Source: Actinomortierella ambigua
Taxonomy: Eukaryota; Mortierellomycota; Mortierellomycetes; Mortierellales; Mortierellaceae
Direction of reading: 5' to 3'
DNA length: 23,734 nt
Assembly (NCBI GenBank): GCA_016098155.1
Contig: JAAAJB010000544.1
Span: 1-23,734, forward strand
Positions 11,514 to 21,449 of this stretch are shown here, in pieces. Numbering within the stretch: position 1 is the stretch's first letter; each line of letters starts with the position of its first letter. The notes beneath the pieces are model-generated. The model saw only the letters and a list, made by a program, of their open reading frames with translations. It was not told where the DNA came from and made no database searches. The position numbers and the translations under genes are program-made.

Positions 11514-12961
11514 TTACTTGGAACCCTCCGAAAGCCACTTGTACGCAGCGGAGAAATCAAGCTTCTCAAACTCCTTGTTGTTCGCCATCTGATTATACAG
11601 CTGCTGGGCCAGGGCACCCAGCAAGACGGTGGATCGAGTCTCGACGGCCGCGTTCACGGCCAGGCGCATGTCCTTGGCCATCAGGGGCGTGCCAAAGCCG
11701 CCCGTGTAACCGCGCGAGGCGGCCGAGTTCTCGAGGACACCGGGGCAAGGGTTGTACACCTCGGAGCTCCAGCAGCGACCGGAGGAGGTGTTGAGGATGC
11801 CGGCGAGCAACTTGGGGTCCATGCCCATGCGAACACCGAGGTTCATGGTCTCCGAGGTCGCAATCATCGAGATGCCCAGCAGCATGTTGTTGCAGATCTT
11901 GGCCACCTGGCCGTTGCCGTTCGTGCCACAGTACACAATGTTCTTGCCCATCTTCTCCAGGTATGGCTTGGCCAGATCAAAGTCCTCTGTCGTGCGCGAG
12001 CCGACCATGAAGGTCAGCGTGCCGGCCTGAGCACCGCCAGTGCCTATTTTTTTGGTTGTTGTTGTTGTTGTCCCGAGAACATAGATAGGAAGGATTGTCA
12101 TGTGAGATTGGAGGGGTTGAGTAAAGAGGGATCAATCTCTCCGACAACCTTTTAAAAACATCACTTACCACCAGAGACAGGGGCATCAAGGGCCTTGACA
12201 CCCTTGGCGTGAAGGACATCAGCAACCTTCTTTGCGACCGACTGGTCAATGGTCGAGGCATCGACGACAACGTGCTTGTCCGTCAGGCCCTCGAGAAGAC
12301 CATCCTGGCCAAAGTAGACGGACTGGACGTGCTGGGAGGCCGGCAGCATGGTGACGACGACGGTGGCCTCCTTTGCGACCTCGAGAGGGCTCTTGGCGAT
12401 CTTGACCTTGTCCGGGTTGGCCGGGTCGGTGTTGTGCTCCTTCAGAAAGTTGGAAGTCACCGTCTGGTTGACATCAAAGACAATAAAGTCGGCAGAGTCC
12501 TTGAATCCCTTGTACAGGTTGTTCGCCATCGGCAGACCCATGTTGCCCAGACCAATGAAACCAATGCGCTTCACGGTGGCCTAAATGAAAGTGATAAAAA
12601 AAAAGCGACTGGGGTATCAGCATATGTTCTTCGTTTTGTGGTCAATGAAGCAGTTGTCCTTGGTGGGGAGTGGGGTCTTGCTGTACATCTAGTGTGGTAA
12701 AACAAGGAAGAATAAAAAAAAAAAAGTGGTGGTGAGTTGAGTGCTCGAAGAACAACTTCCCACGGGTGGAATATCTGCCATACCCCGGAATCGGGAAGGA
12801 GGGATTGGTGAGCCAGCCAGTGGTGCTCGCGTGCAATAGCGGGGGTGCGGGGTGTGTGTATGTGTACCTGTGGACTTGAAACGGTATGTGGTTAGGGAGC
12901 TGGAGAGACGGGGCGAGATAGGCAGGGCCTTGCAGCGGGCGGCACGCAATGAAGCAAACAT
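11514..12961 (-). CDS. 3-hydroxyisobutyrate dehydrogenase, mitochondrial
   Basis: The core is two exons, 12580-12169 and 12043-11514, joined across a 125-nt GTAAGT...TAG intron. The protein starts near KRIGFIGLGNMGLPMANNL, the NAD-binding loop and beta-HAD signature. It continues through DAPVSGGTGGAQAGTL (substrate loop) and GNGQVAKICNNMLLG (with the family's catalytic Lys), and ends in a helical C-terminal domain. The enzyme oxidises 3-hydroxyisobutyrate to methylmalonate semialdehyde in valine breakdown in mitochondria. A likely 5' exon at 12961-12868 encodes a 31-residue Arg/Ser-rich leader without acidic residues, a good mitochondrial presequence, ending at an AG/GTACAC donor. Joining it directly to the acceptor at 12581 shifts the frame by one, so the 5' structure is unsettled: a microexon or unusual splice is needed. 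The full protein would be about 345 residues, normal for the family. Confidence 0.88.
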
Positions 12962-13647
12962 GGTTGTGGAATGAAGGAAGGCGATGGTGGGATGAGGGAA
13001 GAAACGGGACAATGAGGAAGGAAAGACAGAGATGTATGAAAGTTACAGGGCGCAAGACAGTATCCCCCCCCGTGAGAAAATAGAGAATGTGGAGGGGAAA
13101 AAGGGCCAGATCAGATTCTCGCGAACCTTCCCCTCTCTCTCCCCCACGAACCCTAAAAGGGGAACATGGAGAAAGGGTGTTTGTTCTGAGCGGACTTTCT
13201 CTGCAACACCGACTGTTCTGGCGAGTCCCTTGCGACCCTAACTCGATCAGTCCGTGGCACCTCCGTCGGAGGACAGAGAGCGAGCAGCGGCCCCTAATTC
13301 GAGCTAGTCCCGACATGGCAGGGAAGGGGAGGAGCTTCAAGCTGGCGCAAAGGGGACAGACATCAAGTCCCCCTCCTATCCATTTGTCCATGTATGCATG
13401 GACGCCACCCGGGGAACTTGTCCATTGGGCAGGCTCAACGGCCATCACAATTGGCCAAAGTTAAGAAAGAGGGGGAGGAAGAGAAAATGTATATAAGTCC
13501 ACACGAGTTTCGTTTTTCCCCCCGCCGCAACTCTTACAATACCTTTTTTGCTTCCCTCTCTCATTCTCTCATTCTCTCATTCTCTCATTCTCTCATTCTC
13601 TCATTCTCTTATTCTCTCATTTACACTCATTTCCTATCCGATTCGCA
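12962..13647. promoter_or_regulatory. Shared divergent promoter of the dehydrogenase and reductase genes
   Basis: The 686-bp gap separates two divergent starts. On the plus side a TATATAAG box lies at 13490-13497, about 150 bp before the reductase ATG, and an ATTGG (reverse CCAAT) sits at 13450-13454. A CT-rich repeat fills the presumed 5' UTR. A C8 run lies at 13064-13071. No gene is supported inside, and the long minus-strand ORF here is not family-like. Confidence 0.55.
13557..13620 (+). repeat. TCTCATTC 8-bp tandem repeat in the 5' UTR of the reductase gene
   Basis: About seven to eight copies of an 8-bp unit lie 28 to 91 bp before the start codon at 13648, with one C-to-T variant copy near the end. 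The position is downstream of the TATA box, so it is probably transcribed as leader sequence. Confidence 0.9.
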
Positions 13648-15097
13648 ATGACCACCTCATCTCAACCCCGCGTCCGTATTCTGACAAGTAAGTGGTAGAG
13701 AGCGACGACCCCTGTCCCAGTTGATGGGTATGATCAAGTCCGCCAAAGGATGATGATCACCGTGCTAATACTTTCACTCTCTGTCTAATCATTTTTTTAG
13801 TCGGTACTGGAGCCATTGGTGCCTACTACACTTGGGTGATCCAGAGATGTGGTAGGACGATCATCACTGCTGTCTGCCGCTCCAACTACGAGGCTGTCAA
13901 GGCTGGTGGTATCGAGATCCAAACCACTGCTTGGGGCGAAGGCCCGCACATCTTTAAGCCGGACCACGGTATGCCCCTTTGCGCTTTCCAATGCAACTCG
14001 GAGAAGGCGATCCATGAATCTGTCAGGGGGATAGATAATCATTTGTGCGACAAGGGGGAATGTCGAGGAAATCGCCGGAATTGAAAAATGTTCTCGCCTA
14101 GCGTCCCCCCCAAAGCGTCGTCTGACTCATTCCTATACAACTTTTTTTTTTTATATCTTCGTGTGTGCGGGGACGGCGGCATGATGTATGCGTCCAAAAA
14201 AAAACCAGTTGTCAATACTGTGCCTGCGGAGACCTACGACTACATCATTGTGTGCATGAAGTTCCTGCCAAAAACCTACGACATCGCAGCCATTATTGAG
14301 CCCGCCGTCAAGGCCTCGCCCAATGCCTCCATCGTCCTGATCCAGAACGGCCTTGGTGTGGAGGAGCCCATCCAGAAACGTTTTCCTCGTAACCCTATCC
14401 TATCAGCCGTTGCCTACATTGGTGTCACCCAGAACACCCTGGGTGTTGTCTACCACTCTGGCAAGACTCAGCGGATCATCGTTGGTCTCTTCAAGCCCGT
14501 CGAGGGCAATGACGGCCAGCGTGCGTTGGAGGAATTTGGAGACCTCTGCAGGGATGGTGGTCTGGAAACCATTGTTACAGACGATATTCAAAACTATCGG
14601 TGGCAGAAACTTGTGTGGTATGTCTTTTGGCTTTTACAAGAGGGATAGGCAGGAAAAAGAGAGATGACAAGTCCTTCAGTGCTTTAACAATGTGTTTTTT
14701 TTTTCTTTGTCTGTGCGTAAATAATAGGAACGCCGCGATGAACCCCGCCTGCATTGTCTCAGGTCTGTGGACCGTGTCCAACGTGCTGAGCGATGAAAAG
14801 TGGGAGAAGATTGCCCTAACAACTAAAAAGGAGATCACAGCACTGGCCACCGCACTCGGCTACAAAATGCCTGATAATCTCGTCGAACGCAGCATGATTA
14901 CCAGTCGCTCCCTCGCCGATGGTTACAAGGCGAGCATGATTGTCGACCTCGAGGCCGGTCGTCCCATCGAACTCGAGGCTATCATCACCAACCCCATCCA
15001 CATTGCAGAAGAGAAACAGCTGCTCCACCTGATCCCCACATGGTATGGCCTTTACAAGGATATGATGGTCTATCTTGAACAGCGCTCCAAGGTTTAA
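13648..15097 (+). CDS. 2-dehydropantoate 2-reductase (ketopantoate reductase) family protein
   Basis: Four exons, 13648-13687, 13801-13968, 14209-14617 and 14728-15097, splice in phase to 328 residues, typical for ApbA/PanE proteins. The N-terminal Rossmann loop is ILTIGTGAIGAYY (about 11-23), followed by the AVCR strand and, in exon 3, YDYIIVCMKFLP with the conserved Lys. The C-terminal domain has the YRWQKLVWNAAMNP segment, where the Lys near residue 203 matches the family's catalytic Lys, and KASMIVDLEAGRPIELEAI. The family reduces 2-dehydropantoate to pantoate with NADPH in pantothenate/CoA synthesis. Eukaryotes often carry several paralogs, so a related 2-oxoacid reductase activity is possible. 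The exon 3 acceptor (after 14208) has a weak pyrimidine tract, but the joined HIFKPDHVVNTVPAE sequence fits the family. It is divergent from the dehydrogenase gene. Confidence 0.9.
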
Positions 15098-15100
15098 TGT

Positions 15101-15106
15101 AATAAA
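15101..15106 (+). terminator. AATAAA polyadenylation signal of the reductase gene
   Basis: A canonical AATAAA hexamer begins four bases after the TAA stop at 15095-15097. Such a short 3' UTR is consistent with the converging gene starting its own 3' end at about 15243. Confidence 0.6.
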
Positions 15107-15242
15107 GGACATATAATATTCCTTTCCGTAGCATCATTTACCCATGTAGTGTTCCACTCATGACTTTTTTGAGGAGAGCTTTTTAGTGTGATTGCAAAAA
15201 GATTAGGCTGCACATTAAGGCACCCACCGAAGAAAAAGATCC

Positions 15243-15248
15243 TTTATT
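15243..15248 (-). terminator. AATAAA polyadenylation signal of the nucleoporin gene
   Basis: TTTATT on the plus strand reads AATAAA on the minus strand, about 137 nt after the nucleoporin stop. It lies about 140 bp from the reductase signal on the opposite strand, so the two convergent 3' ends are closely spaced. Confidence 0.55.
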
Positions 15249-15384
15249 TTTGCATCGCTGGCGGCGGCGTGTTTTGTGTGCGTGTGTGTTTGTTCGCGTG
15301 CGCGCAAACGGTGTGGGGACTCTTCTCCCCCTCCCCCTGCTATTTTTTTTTCACCTCGTGCCCTCCTTCTCCATACGTTTTTTC

Positions 15385-18300
15385 TTAACCCCAGAAAAGG
15401 TTGCGTTTGGCCATATCAACAATCGAGCCCCATACTCCACCATTATTGTTCTGCTGTTGATGTTGCTGCTGCTGTTGCTGCTGTCGAAGTTGATCCTGAC
15501 GCCTATCCTCGGCATCTCCAGCGGCTAAGAACTTTGCCCGCTCCTGCGGCATCCTGAACGAAGGTGATCGCACGCCAGAGCCGGCTCCTATGCTACCTCC
15601 AAAGATCGACGGCGACGCTACTGGTGGAGGTGACATCGCCCCACTGTTGCTGCTGCTGGCTGTGAAATTTGTCGCACGCGACGAAGAAGACGACAATCGT
15701 GCTCGCTTCTGGGTATGCAAATTTTGCAGGTCTTCTCCTGGCCGCACAACACCCGCACTGCCCGTGCTGTGGCTTCTCGACAACACCGAGGTCCGCAACG
15801 GCAGTGGCAATGACGACGATGGTCCAAGCATTGACTGGTTATAGGTCCGGCGCATCAGTGGCTCTGCTGAGTATGTCTGCACCGATTGTCCAAACGTAGA
15901 GGACATCGATCCCGACGGCGACAAAGATTGCTCGGCAGGCGCGGTCGATGAAGCTGTCATGGTTGGGCTAGTGGCTACGGCCAGTGATCTGGTCATCGCG
16001 GCGGAAGAGGACGAGGCTGAAGATGACGACCGTCCGAACAAGGGCGCGAATCCAGTTGGCGAATCCGTCTGCATCCGGAGTGAAACGCCACTGTCGGCGG
16101 GGGATGATGTTCGACTGGCTCCACCGCCACCGCTGACGCCGCCAAAGATGGAATGGTCCCCTGCTGCTGCACCCCCTGCAGAATCGGCGTGCCGGGTCGA
16201 AGACGAATGGTGAGCGGCGTTTGTCGAGCGAAGGAACCCATCCGCACTCACAGACCGCTGATATTCACCGCCGCCGAGCAGCGGGCCTCCAGATGTAATA
16301 CTGTGACCTAGGATCGATCGGAGCTCGTCATCCTCATCCTGCCTGAAAGACGACGACGACGTTGACTGAGCAAAATGGCTGTGCCCGGACGATTGCCGGA
16401 ACTGGCTCTGATGAGGTGCCCATCCTGACCGGGAAGCATCCAAAGGTTGAGGGTGGTGGATCGTGGGCGCTGGACGAAGCTGTGAGCTGCCAAATGATGG
16501 TGATGGTCCCTGCTGGCCTTGTCCTGTGTAACCTTCGCTGCGTTGAAGTGCGTTTATTGCGTCTAAGCCCACCTCCACGGAGAGTCGTTCCTCTGCTGTA
16601 CAATCCTGCGCCTCATCACCCTCCGTTGCTCCAAAGGTGGGGCCGTGTCTCTCCACATAGGTGTCAAAGCTTGAACAGAGGGAGACGCCGATCCGAAATC
16701 CGCCAACAGTCTTGAGATGGTTCGCCATTGCGCGCTTGACGCCGCTCTGGTCTTGGTAGCGGATCTTCATCCAGTTCACTGAAGAGCCCTTCACAACATG
16801 GTAGCCAGTCTTGTAGAATTGAACGGCACCAAAAGATCGGAAGTGGTTCAGCATGAAGGACGATGCCTCTGGAGTGAAGCCGTAGATGATAATGGATTGT
16901 GACAACAGTGCCGGTGCTTCATCCATCTGGACGTCGTCCATCCTATTAATGAATTCGCAAGCACCCATGTCAGCAAACACGCTGGCCTTCTCGTCGTTGT
17001 CCCATGTTAACACTGTTGTAGCTTTTGTTGTAAGATTCAGGTCAAGAATATATCAATGTGATACCTGGTATCCTGCAAGTATGACTGAGCACTGGAGAAT
17101 GTGGGAATAGATCGAGTGTACAGGCCCTCTTTCCTTGCAAGTGTGTCCAATGTTTCCGCAGGAGGTGCATCTTCGTTCATCAGTACTGTCCGTGCTTTTG
17201 ACTGAATCTCGGTACTAACATTACACAAAGAAAAGAATGAATAAGGTTAGATCACGCGTTCCACAGCCAACGGGTGACACTAATAACGGCGTTGTTTGAA
17301 CAATATCACCATACTTTGTCCATTCCAAGTCTGTCTTTTCTTCAACAAATGGCTCCACCTTAGAAGCCTATGGACAATTCAGAATGGGGAATGATGTCAG
17401 TAACATTAATCAACTATTGATCCATCACCATTTACTATCATGATCAATCAGTCAAGAGGTACCTTGGTGCCCGAAAACGAATCCAAAAGGTATCCCGGAA
17501 GATAGTGAGGGGCATCCTTGTTCTCATCCTCATCATCGGCCTTTTTGGTGCGGCTCATCCGCTCCTTATTCGCCTGCTCAGCAAGAGCAACCTCATGCTG
17601 CCGTGCCAAAAGGTCCTCCTTCTCGGGAAAGATGGTGTTTGGTCGATTTTCATTCGGGCGCGTTCCTTGCTTGTTACCAGCGCTAGTCCGCGAGTTGAGC
17701 TTTTCAGCTTCCGACAGCGGACTCCAGCCTGCTGAGGTAGACTGGCGCCCACCCACCGCCCCAAGAGCCGGTCCGAGGCTACTGTTCAGAGTATCGTGTC
17801 CCAGGGGTGTTGTTGCACGGGTCAAGACATCAACAACATCCTTGTCACCGTCTGAGCTCGATGCTGATCTTGCACTGTCGACATCAGCAAACCGCACAGA
17901 GCTTCTCCTCCGTAGATTCTCCTCGGCAGTGGCGTCCTTCTTGAATGCTGGCTTCAGTGTGGTGATAGGGCTTCCAGGGATCGAGTTTGGCACTGTGGAC
18001 ATGCCCTTATGGTTGTTGAGACCTTGCATAGAAGCTCGAAGGTCAGGGTAGAGCCTTGGGCTTTTTACTGTCTCAGCAGAGACTCCTGATCCTGTCGTCT
18101 CTGGTGCAAAGTGAACGGTGGGTCCTGAGGGGGCGGCAGCTGCCTCCGCCTCCATCTCTGCTCGACGAAGAGTGGCACAGTCTGGACTCTCACTGGGCAC
18201 ATCATAACCAAGCTGGCCAGATGAAAACTTTTGAGTGAGAACTTGATCTGCTGTAGGCCAGACGTTGGCGCCGCCTTTCTTGCTGTCGCTCAGAGATCGG

Positions 18301-18536
18301 TCCTGTTCCGGAAGGCTCGACACTGAAACATCGCCCTCCTCGCGTCGACGCGCCTCCTCCAATGCGAGCTGTTGTTGAATGTAGCCGGAGGGAATATAGT
18401 CTGCCTTTTTCCTGGAGGTGGGTCTGAAAGGCTTGTTCAGTGACGATGAGGCCGAGGAGGAGGCCCAGGATGCATCCTCGTCGTCCTCCCGAAAGGAGTT
18501 GCTCGCGTTCCTAGAGCCAAAGAAACTTCCCGACAT
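15385..18536 (-). CDS. NUP53: Nup53/Nup35-type nucleoporin
   Basis: Four exons on the minus strand, 18536-17463, 17367-17315, 17214-17065 and 16942-15385, join in phase to 944 residues. An RRM_Nup35 domain (about 440-515) carries SIIIYGFTPEASSFMLNHF, NWMKIRYQ and GGFRIGVSLC, the pattern of the Nup53/Nup35/Nup59 linker nucleoporins. These bridge Nic96/Nup93, Nup170/Nup155 and the pore membrane in the nuclear pore complex. Scattered FG dipeptides (SFFGS, SFGSS, SIFGG, PLFGR, STFGQ) lie in Ser-rich disordered stretches. A Gln/Asn run precedes a C-terminal WGSIVDMAKRNLFWG segment that fits the membrane-binding amphipathic helix known at the end of this family. It is about twice the length of yeast Nup53 because of the Ser-rich spacers. 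The exon 3 to 4 acceptor at 16943 was chosen because an upstream AG at 17012 breaks the frame. Confidence 0.9.
15451..15490 (-). repeat. CAG/CAA trinucleotide repeat encoding a Gln tract in the nucleoporin
   Basis: Read on the minus strand, mixed CAG and CAA codons with one His encode a run of about eleven Gln, followed by three Asn. It lies shortly before the C-terminal amphipathic segment and is probably a variable linker. Confidence 0.85.
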
Positions 18537-19316
18537 GGTGGAATGAGTGCGATGAGATTCACTGCAAAATAAATGGAACGGTTGTGGAGGGTATATCGTA
18601 TCGCCTTCTCCTCGTCTTTTCTATTGATGATGCTGGTGTTGATGAGGCAGGCGGGCCAAGACTTGCAGTGCGAACAAATCAAGAGGTCTGCAAATCTACA
18701 TGGTCAAGGGCGTGGACAGGTAGGTCAGTGGACATGCTTATTCTGCTCAATCGATGAAGCCATGAAAAGCGCAAGATGGAAAAGATGTGCGAGAACCGAC
18801 ATGAGCAAATGATGTGAGTGGTTATAAGAAACTGAGTTCTACCTTGTACGCCTCTGTTTGTGGAGGATGAGCGTGCTGATCACTGAAAACAGAAAAAATA
18901 AAAAGTGAGTTGAGCATCACACGCATTCATTGCTAGGCGCAGCAATTCATGCTCCGCTATATCTTCCGTGTCGAAATAGATGCCGCAGAGACGTCAACCC
19001 AAATTTAGATGAACCCGCACAGACGCATTCGCTCGACGCCCCATTCCTCCCCTAAATGCGTAAAGACCCCTATTCAAAAATAAACAAACCTTTTCCACTG
19101 TCCATCACATTCAGCCTAAAATACTACATATCGCCTCGCTCTACCCGCCATAGGAATCTCTGGTCTATTATGGCGCCTGCTGCACGACAATGGCTACCAG
19201 GCACCATCTCGATACCCCCAGCGCATCACCATCGCTCTCCAGGGCCACAGCGACAACGGGCATCACTTGCTCGAAGCATATCAGCAAGTTATATTTAGCC
19301 AGGCTATTTCACTCGT
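18537..19316. other. Upstream region of the nucleoporin and gene-free spacer
   Basis: About 780 bp with no gene I can support on either strand. The part near 18537 should contain the nucleoporin 5' UTR. From about 19150 the sequence begins to resemble the decayed Gln-rich repeat that follows, with short His/Pro/Gln-rich open stretches but no clear start. Confidence 0.4.
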
Positions 19317-19803
19317 ATGACGAACAAGGCTGAGTCGCTCCTCTGGTCCAGCTTCAGCAGTAAAGACGGCACAAGAAGCGAGGACGCACCTCGCATACCA
19401 TTCAGCTTCAACAACAACGACAACGGCAACAGCAAATTTCGCAAGAACTACATCAACAGTACTTAATTACGTTGCACCTTAGTCGTCAACGACATCGTCA
19501 CCAACTACGGAGACGAAAATTGAAACACAAGAACGAAAAGAGGCAGACTCGGCTCTAGCTGCTGCAACAGCACCAACCACACCAGTAGCAGCACAGAAGA
19601 CGCATGAGGCGTTGGAGATTGGTAGGAGTGTAGGCGGCCATAACCTAAGCGCAGCTCCCGCGGCGAGCTATGTAATTCAATTGTTGGATAGCCTATCAAC
19701 ATTGACAAAGCTTGATAAAATAAAGCCTAGTTCAGTATCCACTTTGTCATCGAAATGGGGCTGTAGACACCTCGGTCTTTTTTGTGTACTTTACATACCT
19801 TAG
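19317..19803 (+). pseudogene. Decayed copy 1 of a Gln-rich repeat sequence
   Basis: The segment 19375-19621 matches 20829-21072 downstream (by eye, roughly three quarters identical). In the Gln-rich frame it reads R-G-R-T-S-H then alternating Gln and Arg, and a basic RHQLRRRKLKHK patch, with many differences from copy 2 being silent (CAG/CAA, AAG/AAA, CTG/TTG). That frame carries stops in copy 1, including a TAG at the position of a CAG in copy 2. A short ORF at 19317-19466 (49 residues, SEDAPRIPF...) and another at 19612-19803 exist in other frames. I do not recognise the family. Simple-repeat DNA leaves several frames open, so a true product cannot be assigned. Confidence 0.5.
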
Positions 19804-20057
19804 AATTGCTGTCATAGAGAGCCACTTGATAGCCTCAACCTCGCTCCGAACTAGTTCTCGACAAGCGCCGTGTTTAACACTGGCTCGGACGGGCGTTGGA
19901 GCATTAAGCGGTGACATGATGACATTTTGTCCATTCTCCCCACCGTACACCATAGCATGAACACCTTGAACACTTGAACACTACCCCTACACTCTTTAAC
20001 ACACCCTGTCCCGAGATTAAACATCATCAACACACTTGCCCCTTCTACTACTCAACA

Positions 20058-21072
20058 ATGTCGCTCAACAACAGCTTCACCATCGCCAACACCCCTGGTA
20101 AGTTGTGAGTCCTGGGTCCGAAGTGGCCGAGAACGATGTATTGACCATTTGCTGTGTGCCGGAAATGGACAACATGAATGCAGGGAAATGAGTACCAAAT
20201 GAGTGTTCGCCATTAAGAAAACCTTTTATCTCTCCTCCTTATTTTATTGTTCGATGCATCTCGCGTGCTCATCTCACACATGAACTGTGGGCTCTATTGC
20301 AAGATTGTCAACTAATTTTGTTTTGTATTCTTTCTTGCGGTTTGTTATTGTTGGATGATTTTCCAGGCGGAAATACGACCTGCTAGCGCCAAACACGTCC
20401 AGAACTACGACAACAAGTACATCAGCATAGGCAACAGCAGCAACATAGGCAACAGCAGCAGCATAGGCAACAACAGTAGCAGCAGCACCAACGGCAATTT
20501 CACAAAGAGCAGTTACGGACAAGGAAGGCTACCCATAAGCACCGGAAGCTAAAGCTTCGTGCACATCTCCTTGCCCATCCATTCCTTCAGCAGCAGCAGC
20601 CCCGGCAACAACATACACCACAGAAACTTTGTGCTCGCCTACAAAGACAACGGCGTCTACAACAGCAGCAATCGCAGCACCAGCAATGGCAGCCGCAGCA
20701 TTCGCAGCCCTGGCACCAGCCTTCGGTGCATCAGATCTCGCAGCATATGCCTTCACAACCCCAGCACCAACATTCGCTGCCTCAGCCCTCGCAGCATCTG
20801 CCTTCACAACCTCAGCACCAGCATTCGAGAAGCGAGGACGCACCTCACATAACATTCGGCTTCAACAGCAACGGCAACGGCAACAACTTCAGCAAGAACT
20901 ACAGCAGCGGCAGATACTAACTCTGCAGCTCTGTCGTCAATGGCGTCGCCACCAACTGCGGTGGCGAAAGTTGAAGCACAAGCACGAGAAGAAGAAGATT
21001 CGGCTCCAGCTGCAGCCACAGCACCAACCACACCAGCAATAGCACAGAAGACGCATGAGGCGTCGGAAATTG
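20058..21072 (+). pseudogene. Gln/His-rich gene with in-frame stops (copy 2)
   Basis: A start at 20058 opens a 14-residue first exon (MSLNNSFTIANTP plus a split Gly) ending at a GTAAGT donor (20098), with a TTCCAG acceptor at 20366. The spliced frame then runs to a TAA at 20918-20920 except for two TAG codons, at 20384-20386 and 20477-20479. The second sits inside a CAG run, so it looks like a CAG-to-TAG change. The product would be dominated by Gln, His, Pro and Arg, with a 51-bp repeat and a SEDAPHITFGF...NYSSGRY end. From about 20829 a second frame (LQQQRQRQQ...RHQLRWRKLKHK) seems the conserved one when compared with copy 1, hinting at a frameshift. Likely a pseudogene. Alternatives are unrecognised introns or another splice acceptor. 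Family not recognised. Confidence 0.45.
20720..20827 (+). repeat. 51-bp (17-codon) tandem repeat, about two copies
   Basis: Two adjacent units share most bases. In the Gln/His frame the changes in the best-matching part are Met/Leu plus two silent changes (SQHMPSQPQHQHS against SQHLPSQPQHQHS), whereas other frames would change amino acids at each difference. This supports that frame as the formerly coding one. Confidence 0.75.
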
Positions 21073-21449
21073 ACTCATGTTCCCAAGCACCCTTGAGTAG
21101 TCTTAGCAGCGATAATAAATACTTTCTATTTGCTTTAAACTAGTCATGACTCATGAGGCATATGTGGCCAGAGTGCCAAGATACCATTCATACTCCCAAT
21201 AAACCATTCTTAGGCGCAAAGCCTGGCTGCTAGCTCACATTGTTGCAAATCGGCAGTGGAGGGAATCTATCTAGTACACGAGAGCGTGTAGTTAAGGCTA
21301 TTAGAATGAAACATGGACTTTGGTTCGACCAGGACGAACGTAGCTGAGAAAAGGAAAAGGACAACACGACACCGCCGTGCCACCACAATCAGGCCAATAG
21401 CTGCTTGGAAGCCTCGCAACATGAAGTCCGACACTAAGACAGGAGTGAC
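20921..21449. other. Tail of repeat copy 2 and gene-free spacer before the MITE
   Basis: Up to about 21072 the sequence is the matched end of repeat copy 2. An alternative frame from 20940 to 21143 encodes an Ala/Thr/Glu-rich stretch also seen in copy 1 (APTTPxxAQKTHEA). The rest holds short unrecognised ORFs and no supported gene. Confidence 0.4.

Noticed and set aside
12642..13448. A 268-codon minus-strand ORF across the dehydrogenase promoter
   Set aside because: It runs through the leader exon in a different frame and shows no family features; the leader exon frame is better supported by its presequence character.
19056..19298. An 80-codon plus-strand ORF upstream of repeat copy 1
   Set aside because: Its end is His/Pro/Gln/Arg-rich and probably belongs to the decayed repeat; there is no separate support for a gene.
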